NCBI GenBank assembly: GCA_016873295.1
Contig: VGXM01000019.1
Location: 1-54,388 of the forward strand
Source: Phycisphaerae bacterium
GTDB lineage: Bacteria > Planctomycetota > Phycisphaerae > Phycisphaerales > UBA1924
Direction of reading: 5' to 3'
DNA: 54,388 bases
Positions 31,199 through 38,407 of the stretch are shown here, one piece after another. A program made the position numbers and the translations under genes. The notes beneath the pieces were generated by a model. It was not told the origin of the DNA. It made no database searches and saw only the letters and a program-made list of their open reading frames with translations. Position 1 is the first letter of the stretch. The number at the start of each line of letters is the position of its first letter.

Positions 31199-34100
31199 AT
31201 GCAGCAGATCGACAGCAAGAACCTGGCGAGCCTGGAGGTATCGCGGCGGCGCTTCCTGGGCACCGTGGGCGCGGGCGGAGTCGCGATCATGAGCTGGCGC
31301 GCAGGAGCACTCGTGTCCGCCGCGGGCGACAACCCGCTGGCGTCCTACCCGGGCCGCGGCTGGGAGAAGGTCTACCGCGACCAGTACGCCTACGACTCCA
31401 CTTTCACCTTCGTCTGCGCCCCCAACGACACCGCCAACTGCCGACTGCGGGCCTTCGTCCGCAACGGCGTCTTCGTCCGCGCCGAGCAGAACTACGACGG
31501 CGGGAAGATCGGCGACCTCTACGGCAACACCGCCACCGCCGCCTGGAACCCGCGCGGGTGCCAGAAGGGCTACCAGTTGCAGCGCCGCGTGTACGGCGGC
31601 CACCGCCTGGTCGCGCCCATGGTCCGCAAGGGCTGGAAGCAGTGGGCCGACGACGGCTTCCCCGCCCTCTCCGGCAACGAGCAGCTCCGCGCCAAGTACG
31701 GGTTCACCACCCGCGGCAGCGACGAGTTCCTCCGCGTGACCTGGGACGAGGCCTACCGCCTGATGGCCAAGGCCACCGTCGCCCTCGCCAGGACCTACTC
31801 GGGTCCCGAGGGCGCCGCCCGTCTCAAGAGCGACGGGTACGAGCCCGAGATGATCGAGCACTGCCACGGGGCCGGCACGCGCACCTTCAAGCTCCGGGGC
31901 GGCATGGGCCTGCTGGGCGTCATGGGCAAGTACGGGATCTACCGCTGGGCCAACATGCTCGCGCTCCTCGACGAGAAGACCCGCGGCGTCAAGCCCGAGC
32001 AGGCCCTGGGCGGACGCATGTGGTCCAACTACACCTGGCACGGCGACCAGGCCCCCGGCATGCCCTTCGTCCACGGGCTCCAGACCTCCGACGTGGACCT
32101 CAACGACATGCGCCACTCGGCCCTCCACATCTCGGTGGGCACGAACTTCACCGAGAACAAGATGCCCGAGGCCCACTTCTTCAACGAGGTGATGGAGCGC
32201 GGCGCCAAGATCGTCATGATCGTCCCCGAGTACGCGCCCGGCTGCACCAAGGCCGACTACTGGGTCCGCGTCCGCCCCGGCGCCACCGACACCGCCCTCT
32301 TCCTGGGCGTGACGCGCCTCATGGTCGACCACAAGTGGTACGACGAGGCCTTCGTCAAGGCGTTCACGGACTTCCCCATGCTCGTGCGCAGCGACACCCT
32401 CAAGCGGGTGCGGGCGGGCGAGGTCTTCAAGGACCACAAGCCCGGGCTCGACAAGGACGGGCCCTCGTACAAGGTCCAGAACCTCACCGACGAGCAGTAC
32501 GCCAGGATCGGGCACGACTTCGTGGTGGTCGACGACTCGGGGCAGCCCCGGGCGATCACCCGGGACCAGGTGGGCAAGCGCATGGCCTCGGGCGGGATCA
32601 CCCCGCGGCTGTCGTGGACGGGCAAGCTCAAGCTGGCCGACGGCTCAGAGGTCGACGCGATGACGCTGTGGGATGCGTACCGCATCCACCTGAAGGACTA
32701 CGACGTCGCCACGGTCGCGGAGATCACCGGCGCCGATCCCACGCTCATCGAGCGCCTCGCGCGGGACATCTGGGAGACGGCCAAGTCGGGGCGGTCGGTG
32801 GCGATCCACACGGGCGAGGGGATCAACCACTGGTTCCACGCCACGCTGGCCAACCGTTCGCTGTACCTGCCCCTCATGCTGACCGGCTCGATCGGGCGGC
32901 CCGGGGCCGGGTGCCACACCTGGGCCGGCAACTACAAGGCGGCCCTCTTCCAGGGCGCCAAGGGCGTCGGACCCGGGCTGGCCGGGTATCTGCTGGAGGA
33001 CCCCTTCAACCACAACCTCGACCCCAAGGCCCCCGCCTCGGCGCTCAAGGTCAAGAAGTACGCCAAGGACGAGGAGCCCGCGTACTGGAACCACGGCGAG
33101 CGCCCCCTGGTCGTCAACACCCCCAAGTACGGGCGGAAGAACTTCACGGGCGACTCGCACATGCCCACGCCCACCAAGTTCCTCTGGTTCACCAACGTCA
33201 ACCTCTTCAACAACGCCAAGCACGCCTACGACATGTTCTTCAACGTCAACCCCAAGATCGACTGCATCATCGCCCAGGACATCGAGTTCAACTCGACGTG
33301 CGAGTACTCCGACATCCTGCTCCCCGCCCTCTCCTGGCCCGAGTTCGAGACCTACGAGATGACCGCGTCCTGCTCCAACCCCTTCCTGCAGATCTGGAAG
33401 GGCGGGATCAAGACGCACACCGAGGGGCGCGACGACGTCGTCATCCTCGCCCAGGCCGCCAAGGCCCTGGCCGACGAGACCGGCGACTCCCGCTACGCCG
33501 ACCACTGGAAGTTCGTCCTCGACGACCCGCGCGAGGGCGTCAAGGCCTACGTGCAGCGGATCCTCGACGGCAGCACCACCACCAAGGGGTACAACGTCGA
33601 CGAGATCCTGGCGGGCAAGCACGGCGAGCCCGGCGTCGTCCTCATGCTCTTCCGCACCTACCCCCGCGTCCCCTTCTGGGAGTGCATCAAGGACGACATG
33701 CCCTTCTGGACCGACACGGGCCGCCTCAACGCCTACTGCGACCTCCCCGAGGCGATCGTGCACGGGGAGAACTTCATCGTCCACCGCGAGAGCCCCGAGG
33801 CCACCCCCTACCTCCCCAACGTCATCGTCTCCACCAACCCCCTCGTCCGCCCCGACGACTTCGGCATCCCCCGCGAGGCCATGCACTGGGACGAACGCAC
33901 CATCCGCAACGTCCGCCTGGGCTGGGACGAGGTCAAGAAGACCGTCAACCCGCTCTGGAAGGACGGCTTCCGCTTCTTCGGCATCACGCCCAAGGGACGC
34001 CACCGCGTGCACTCCTCCTGGTCCGGCACCGAGTGGACCCAGATCTGGGACTCGAACTTCGGCGACCCGTACCGCCGCGACAAGCGCCGCCCGGGCTACG

Positions 34101-34696
34101 GCGAGCACCAGATGCACATGAACCCCGCCGACGCCGCCGAGCTCGGGCTGGCCAACGGCGACTACGTCTACGTCGACGCCAACCCCGCCGACCGCCCCTT
34201 CCGCGGGTGGCAGGACCATCCCGAGAAGTACAAGGTGGCGCGGTGCATGCTCCGCATCACGCTCAACCCGGCCTGGCCCAAGGGCACGGTCATGATGAAG
34301 CACTCGCCCTGGATCGCCACCGAGCGCACCGTCAAGGCCCACGAGACCCGCCCCGACGGGCTGGCCCGCTCCGAGGGCACCAACTACCAGGCCAACCTCC
34401 GCTACGGCAGCCACCAGTCGCTCACCCGCAACTGGCTCATGCCCATGCACCAGACCGACACGCTCTTCCACAAGTCCAAGGGCTCGATGACCTTCATGTT
34501 CGGCGGCGAGGCCGACAACCACGCCGTCAACACCGTCCCCAAGGAATCGCTCGTCCGCATCACCAAGGCCGAGCCCGGCGGTCTGGGCGGCAAGGGCGTG
34601 TGGGAGGGCGGCAACGGCGCCTTCGGGCCCACCGGGCTCTCCGAGTCCAACCGGACCTTCCTCGCCGGCGGATTCACCAAGGTCCAGCGCGGCTGA
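31199..34696 (+). CDS. nxrA: Nitrite oxidoreductase/nitrate reductase catalytic subunit, periplasmic NxrA type
   Basis: This 1165-residue molybdopterin enzyme has a Tat signal (SRRRFLGTVG) and is predicted periplasmic. The FS0 cluster ligands follow the NxrA pattern C-x3-D-x3-C...C: C73, D77, C81 and C121 (FVCAPNDTANC, RGCQKG). The aspartate replaces the usual cysteine. The molybdenum ligand is probably D283 in NYTWHGDQ. Long stretches read like NxrA of Nitrospira and anammox bacteria: NPKIDCIIAQDIEFNS, then VNTPKYGRKNFTGDSHMP, then ATPYLPNVIVSTNPLVRPDD, and near the end WLMPMHQTDTL and DNHAVNTVPKESLVRITKAE. It oxidises nitrite to nitrate or runs in reverse. Other type II family members (selenate, chlorate, EBDH) fit less well. 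It starts 35 bp after nxrC. Confidence 0.9.
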   Translation: MQQIDSKNLASLEVSRRRFLGTVGAGGVAIMSWRAGALVSAAGDNPLASYPGRGWEKVYRDQYAYDSTFTFVCAPNDTANCRLRAFVRNGVFVRAEQNYDGGKIGDLYGNTATAAWNPRGCQKGYQLQRRVYGGHRLVAPMVRKGWKQWADDGFPALSGNEQLRAKYGFTTRGSDEFLRVTWDEAYRLMAKATVALARTYSGPEGAARLKSDGYEPEMIEHCHGAGTRTFKLRGGMGLLGVMGKYGIYRWANMLALLDEKTRGVKPEQALGGRMWSNYTWHGDQAPGMPFVHGLQTSDVDLNDMRHSALHISVGTNFTENKMPEAHFFNEVMERGAKIVMIVPEYAPGCTKADYWVRVRPGATDTALFLGVTRLMVDHKWYDEAFVKAFTDFPMLVRSDTLKRVRAGEVFKDHKPGLDKDGPSYKVQNLTDEQYARIGHDFVVVDDSGQPRAITRDQVGKRMASGGITPRLSWTGKLKLADGSEVDAMTLWDAYRIHLKDYDVATVAEITGADPTLIERLARDIWETAKSGRSVAIHTGEGINHWFHATLANRSLYLPLMLTGSIGRPGAGCHTWAGNYKAALFQGAKGVGPGLAGYLLEDPFNHNLDPKAPASALKVKKYAKDEEPAYWNHGERPLVVNTPKYGRKNFTGDSHMPTPTKFLWFTNVNLFNNAKHAYDMFFNVNPKIDCIIAQDIEFNSTCEYSDILLPALSWPEFETYEMTASCSNPFLQIWKGGIKTHTEGRDDVVILAQAAKALADETGDSRYADHWKFVLDDPREGVKAYVQRILDGSTTTKGYNVDEILAGKHGEPGVVLMLFRTYPRVPFWECIKDDMPFWTDTGRLNAYCDLPEAIVHGENFIVHRESPEATPYLPNVIVSTNPLVRPDDFGIPREAMHWDERTIRNVRLGWDEVKKTVNPLWKDGFRFFGITPKGRHRVHSSWSGTEWTQIWDSNFGDPYRRDKRRPGYGEHQMHMNPADAAELGLANGDYVYVDANPADRPFRGWQDHPEKYKVARCMLRITLNPAWPKGTVMMKHSPWIATERTVKAHETRPDGLARSEGTNYQANLRYGSHQSLTRNWLMPMHQTDTLFHKSKGSMTFMFGGEADNHAVNTVPKESLVRITKAEPGGLGGKGVWEGGNGAFGPTGLSESNRTFLAGGFTKVQRG

Positions 34697-34702
34697 TCAC
34701 CC

Positions 34703-35059
34703 ATGGACCACGGACCAAGCGATCCCCGCCAGAGACCCGCCCAGCCCGAGCACCCCATGGTCCTCGAGGGCGGCGTGGCCGACGGCAGCACCCGCCTCAT
34801 GCTCCGCATGCTCGCCGAGGACCTGCTCCGCTCGGGCGTGGGCCCGGCCGACCTGCTCGCGATGTCGCGCGACCCCAACTACCAGGCCCTCTACGCCGTC
34901 CGCGCCGCCCTCGGCGACGCCGACACCGACCGCCAGATCCGCGAGGCCGCCGACCGCGTCGGCGTCGCCCGCTTCCGCCACTGGGAAGAGACCGCTTCGT
35001 TCGCCCCCGCCACGCTCACCGTCAGCGCCCGGCCCGACGCCGCGGCCGAAGGAGACTGA
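34703..35059 (+). CDS. Small protein between nxrA and nxrB, unknown
   Basis: This 118-residue protein begins 6 bp after nxrA and ends 3 bp before nxrB, so it is plainly part of the operon. It is predicted to be soluble and mostly helical (TRLMLRMLAEDLLRSG, ADLLAMSRDPNYQALYAVRA, DADTDRQIREAADRVGV), with disordered ends. It lacks cysteines, signal peptide and membrane helix. I do not recognise a family. Position suggests a role in assembling or stabilising the NxrAB pair before export, beside the TorD-like chaperone at the operon end. Confidence 0.75.
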   Translation: MDHGPSDPRQRPAQPEHPMVLEGGVADGSTRLMLRMLAEDLLRSGVGPADLLAMSRDPNYQALYAVRAALGDADTDRQIREAADRVGVARFRHWEETASFAPATLTVSARPDAAAEGD

Positions 35060-35062
35060 CCG

Positions 35063-36343
35063 ATGCCACGCGTCCACAACTGGCAGATCGGCCGCGAGAT
35101 GTCCTTCCCCTACGAGGACGCCCACCCCAAGCACCAGTTCGCCTTCGTCTTCAACATCAACCGCTGCATCGCCTGCCAGACCTGCACCATGGCCTGCAAG
35201 AGCACCTGGACCTTCGGGCGCGGGCAGGAGCACATGTGGTGGAACAACGTCGAGACCAAGCCCTTCGGCGGGTACCCCCGCTTCTGGGACGTCAAGCTCC
35301 TCTCCATGCTCGAGCAGCTCAACCCCGGCAAGCAGGTCTGGGACGCCGCGGGATCGGGCGGGTCCAAGGCCCCCTACGGGCGCTTCGACGGCAAGACGGT
35401 CTTCGAGGCCGCCGAGGGCTTCATCGACGAGACCGGACCCAAGCGGGCCCTGGGCTACCTCCCCACCGACGAGGAGTGGGACGCGCCCAACGTCTTCGAG
35501 GACCACGCCACCACCGGCGGCACCGCGCTCCCCAACGGCGCCACGCTCCGCGACAACAAGGTCTGGTACTTCTACCTCGCCCGCCTCTGCAACCACTGCT
35601 CGTACCCGGCGTGCCTGGCCGCCTGCCCGCGCCAGGCCATCTACAAGCGCCCCGACGACGGCGTGGTGCTCATCGACCAGTCCCGCTGCAACGGGTACCA
35701 GAAGTGCGTCGAGGCCTGCCCGTACAAGAAGGCCATCTACCGCGCCGCCACCGGAACCAGCGAGAAGTGCGTCGCCTGCTACCCGCGCCTGGAGGGCAAG
35801 GACCCGCTCCTGAGCCCCTCGGGCGAGCCCGCCGAGACCCGCTGCATGACCTCCTGCGTCGGCAAGATCCGCTTGCAGGGCTTGGTCCGCTTGGGCGACG
35901 ACGGGCAGTGGGCCCACGACCCCACCAACCCCCTCTACTACCTCGTCCGCGAGCGCAAGATCGCACTGCCCCTCTACCCGCAGTTCGGCACCGAGCCCAA
36001 CGGCTACTACATCCCGCCCCGCTGGGTCCCCCGCCCCTACCTGGAGCAGATGTTCGGCCCGGGCGTCCAGGCCGCCATCGACCAGTACTCCTGCCCCGAC
36101 CGCGAACTCCTCGCCGTCATGCAGCTCTTCCGCGCCGCCCAGCAGATCATCTTCCGCTTCGCCGTCGAGAAGGGCCCGAAGGTCGCGGAGATCCCGGTCA
36201 CGATGCCCGACGGCTCGACCAAGGTCCAGGAGGTCTTCAACGACACCGTCCTGGGCTTCAACAAGTTCGACAAGGAAGTCGTGCGGATCACGGTGCAGGA
36301 GCCCGTCTTCGAGCGGCCCGCCCAGCACGCCAACAGCATCTAG
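35063..36343 (+). CDS. nxrB: Nitrite oxidoreductase/nitrate reductase iron-sulfur subunit, NxrB type
   Basis: This 426-residue electron-transfer subunit has four iron-sulfur clusters. Cysteines are at 35, 38, 41, 45 (CIACQTCTMACKSTW); 176, 179, 184, 188 (CNHCSYPACLAACP); 209, 214, 218 (CNGYQKCVEACP); and 236, 239, 261, 265, fifteen in all. Flanking stretches are the NxrB type: MWWNNVETKPFGGYP, ALPLYPQFGTEPNGYYIPP, RWVPRPYLEQMFGPGV, DRELLAVMQLFRAAQQIIFR and the final HANSI. There is no signal peptide; export probably occurs bound to NxrA through the Tat system. GAAGGAGA precedes the ATG. It passes electrons from the molybdenum site to the heme subunit. Confidence 0.93.
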   Translation: MPRVHNWQIGREMSFPYEDAHPKHQFAFVFNINRCIACQTCTMACKSTWTFGRGQEHMWWNNVETKPFGGYPRFWDVKLLSMLEQLNPGKQVWDAAGSGGSKAPYGRFDGKTVFEAAEGFIDETGPKRALGYLPTDEEWDAPNVFEDHATTGGTALPNGATLRDNKVWYFYLARLCNHCSYPACLAACPRQAIYKRPDDGVVLIDQSRCNGYQKCVEACPYKKAIYRAATGTSEKCVACYPRLEGKDPLLSPSGEPAETRCMTSCVGKIRLQGLVRLGDDGQWAHDPTNPLYYLVRERKIALPLYPQFGTEPNGYYIPPRWVPRPYLEQMFGPGVQAAIDQYSCPDRELLAVMQLFRAAQQIIFRFAVEKGPKVAEIPVTMPDGSTKVQEVFNDTVLGFNKFDKEVVRITVQEPVFERPAQHANSI

Positions 36344-36351
36344 GGATCCCC

Positions 36352-37212
36352 ATGCCGACGCTCGCTCCCATCGACCCCCTTGGTCTCGCGGCGCGCCACG
36401 CAATCGCCGCGGGACTCGCCGACGCGCTCCGGGCGCCCGGGGGCGCCCCGGAGCGATCGGCGTGGGTCGGGGGCGTGCTGGGCGACGCCTGGGGCGTCGT
36501 CGCGGGTCGGCACGCGGGCCTCCGACGCGCCGACCTGGGCTTCGGCGAGGAACTCCCCTCCCAGGCCGACGCCCTCCGCATCGAGGCGTGGCTCGCCCTG
36601 CCGCTCGACACCCGGCGCGCCGCGCTCCAGGCCGCCTTCGGGCTGACCGTCAGCCGCGACTGTCCCCCCTTCGAGACCGAGTTCTGCAAGTCGCGCGACC
36701 CGTTCCACCGGGCCCAGCACATGGCCGACCTCTGCGGCTTCTTCCGCGCCTTCGCCGTCGAGCCCGATCCCGCCTCACCCGAGCGCCACGATCACGTCGC
36801 CAACCACCTCTCGTTCGTCGCCCTGCTCCTCGCCAAGTCCGCCGCGGCCCACGACGAGCCCGAGGGACCCGAGCGCGACGAACACCGCCAGGTCTGCGCC
36901 GACGCCCTCCGCGCCTTTGTCGCCGACCACGCCGCCGAGTGGATCCCCACCTTCGCCACCGCCCTGCACCGTCGCTGCGCCGACCTGGCCGCGGGCCTCG
37001 GCGGCCCGCTCGGCGACGCGCTCTCCACCCTCGCCGGGGTCGCGCACTTCATGCGTGCCTGGATCGCCCTCGAGCGCCTCGAGGCCGGGGTTGCCCCTGT
37101 CTGGGGCTTGGCTCAGGCCGACGTCGACGAGCCCGACCCCGACGCGGACGAGTGCGGGCTTTCCGGCAACTGCCGTGCCTGCGACGGCGGCAGCGCCGAC
37201 GCCGCCCGTTGA
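36352..37212 (+). CDS. TorD/NarJ-like molybdoenzyme chaperone
   Basis: This 286-residue protein starts 8 bp after nxrB. The family core is FETEFCKSRDPFHRAQHMAD plus LCGFFRAFAVE, and HDHVANHLSFVALLLAKSAA, then a long helix DALRAFVADHAAEWIPTFA. This is the layout of the TorD/DmsD/NarJ chaperones that hold molybdoenzyme subunits until the cofactor is inserted and then release them for Tat export. The N-terminal 95 residues are an extension with no clear match, and the C terminus carries a small cysteine group (DECGLSGNCRACDGG) that could bind a metal. Its place at the end of the nxr operon fits a role in maturing NxrA. Confidence 0.85.
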   Translation: MPTLAPIDPLGLAARHAIAAGLADALRAPGGAPERSAWVGGVLGDAWGVVAGRHAGLRRADLGFGEELPSQADALRIEAWLALPLDTRRAALQAAFGLTVSRDCPPFETEFCKSRDPFHRAQHMADLCGFFRAFAVEPDPASPERHDHVANHLSFVALLLAKSAAAHDEPEGPERDEHRQVCADALRAFVADHAAEWIPTFATALHRRCADLAAGLGGPLGDALSTLAGVAHFMRAWIALERLEAGVAPVWGLAQADVDEPDPDADECGLSGNCRACDGGSADAAR

Positions 37213-37704
37213 TTGTCGCCCACCGGCGCTCGCATCCGACGTGACGACCGCGTGTGCCACCCCCCGGGCTGGGCGGCCTCGTGGCTCGGGATTCCCGCGA
37301 TTCGATCCCCTCGTACCAGCCTGGGGCCATGGCCCCATCAGGAATCCGCCGGTGACGTGATCCGGGTTCGATCCCGGCGATTCAGTATCATGAGAGTGGG
37401 CAGGCGTGCGCGAGGCTGCACCGAGCGCGAGCGAAGCCGACGGGGGTTCGCCGGAACGACATTGGCGCTGATCGGGGGGGCGGGCGCCCTTGCGCACTGA
37501 GCCCGAGCCGCCGCCCGCGCCGGTGCCGCCGAGCGCATCCGCATGTCGCCGTAGCGTCAGCGGCGTGGGCACGGACGCCGCCATCCAGGCCGAGCTTCGC
37601 GCGATCATCGACGCGGCGCAGGAGCGACGCCTCGCGGAGCAGGATCAACGGCCGCCGGCGCCGAGCGGCGTGCCCGTCCCCGGCCCGCTGTCCTGCCCGA
37701 TCGC
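37213..37704. other. Gene-poor interval after the nxr operon
   Basis: This stretch of 492 bp has no convincing gene. It holds a perfect 16-bp palindrome TGGGGCCATGGCCCCA at 37322-37337, about 110 bp after the operon, which may help end transcription. At 37565-37700 there is a short open frame (GTDAAIQAELRAIIDAAQER and on) that looks weakly protein-like and runs into the repeat array. It may be the start of a gene destroyed by the repeats, but evidence is thin. Confidence 0.4.
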
Positions 37705-38285
37705 GTGCCACGACTGTTCGGCTCGGCGAACAGTCGTGCGTCCGTCACCGGACACTGCATCCGTCGCCGGACACGACTGTGCCCCAAGCGGCACAGTCGT
37801 GGCACCCGGCAAGCCCGGGGGCGTGCCACGACTGTTCGGCTCGGCGAACAGTCGTGCGTCCGTCGCCGGACACTGCGTCCCTCGCAGGACACGACTGTGC
37901 CCCAAGCGGCACAGTCGTGGCACCCGGCCTGTCCTGCCCGATCGCGTGCCACGACTGTTCGGCTCGGCGAACAGTCGTGCGTCCGTCACCGGACACTGCA
38001 TCCGTCGCCGGACACGACTGTGCCCCAAGCGGCACAGTCGTGGCACCCGGCAAGCCCGGGGGCGTGCCACGACTGTTCGGCTCGGCGAACAGTCGTGCGT
38101 CCCTCGCCGGGCACTGCGTCCCTCGCAGGACACGACTGTGCCCCAAGCGGCACAGTCGTGGCACCCGGCAAGCCCGGGGGCGTGCCACGACTGTTCGGCT
38201 CGGCGAACAGTCGTGCGTCCGTCACCGGACACTGCGTCCCTCGCAGGACACGACTGTGCCCCAAGCGGCACAGTCGTGGCACCCG
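37705..38285. repeat. Five-unit tandem array of palindromic repeats
   Basis: Units begin with GTGCCACGACTGTTCG at 37705, 37823, 37946, 38064 and 38182, giving spacings of 118, 123, 118 and 118 bp. Each unit has hairpin A (CACGACTGTTCG/CGAACAGTCGTG), two small GTCC...GGAC hairpins, then hairpin B (CACGACTGTGCC/GGCACAGTCGTG), ending CGTGGCACCCGG. Units 1 and 3 are identical, and the left-flank sequence CTGTCCTGCCCGATCGC recurs before unit 3. A 241-bp block including flank was therefore duplicated. No stop codon occurs in any plus-strand frame. It lies between convergent genes and ends at a tRNA fragment. Confidence 0.95.
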
Positions 38286-38320
38286 GCTGAATGTCGCCGG
38301 TTCGATCCCGGTCGCCCGCT
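38286..38320 (+). pseudogene. 3' half of tRNA-Gly(UCC), possible attachment-site remnant
   Basis: Immediately after the last repeat unit comes GCTGAATGTC (3' strand of the anticodon stem and the variable loop). The T arm GCCGG/CCGGT around TTCGATC, the acceptor strand CGCCCGC and the glycine discriminator T follow. The 5' half and anticodon loop are missing, and no intact copy is in the window. The identification as tRNA-Gly(UCC) is from recall of the usual CAGCCTTCCAAGCTG anticodon arm. Such 3' halves are typically left where an integrating element used the tRNA gene as its target. Confidence 0.6.
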
Positions 38321-38361
38321 CTGCTCAGACGGAGCACGCGGTAGAACGAACGATGGTGAAG

Positions 38362-38379
38362 GCCCCCGGCGAGGGGGGC
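38362..38379 (-). terminator. Hairpin after secY
   Basis: GCCCCC and GGGGGGC arms around GGCGA lie about 30 nt beyond the secY stop codon on the minus strand. It probably marks the end of the S10-spc transcript, though there is no T run. Confidence 0.45.
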
Positions 38380-38407
38380 ACTTTCGTGGCCGGGGGATCG
38401 GTCGGGG

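Noticed and set aside
31558..36351. Open plus-strand frame running through nxrA and nxrB in another frame
   Set aside because: The true NxrA and NxrB frames have conserved motifs, whereas this one is arginine/proline-rich noise; only its last part, from the ATG at 36352, is a real gene (the TorD-like chaperone).
37355..37390. GGTTCGATCC-containing stretch resembling a tRNA T arm
   Set aside because: The flanking bases do not form a proper five-pair T stem with a seven-base loop, and no acceptor or anticodon stem can be found around it.
37705..38285. Array considered as a CRISPR
   Set aside because: Units are 118-123 bp and the would-be spacers are nearly identical to each other and are themselves palindromic; no cas genes are near.
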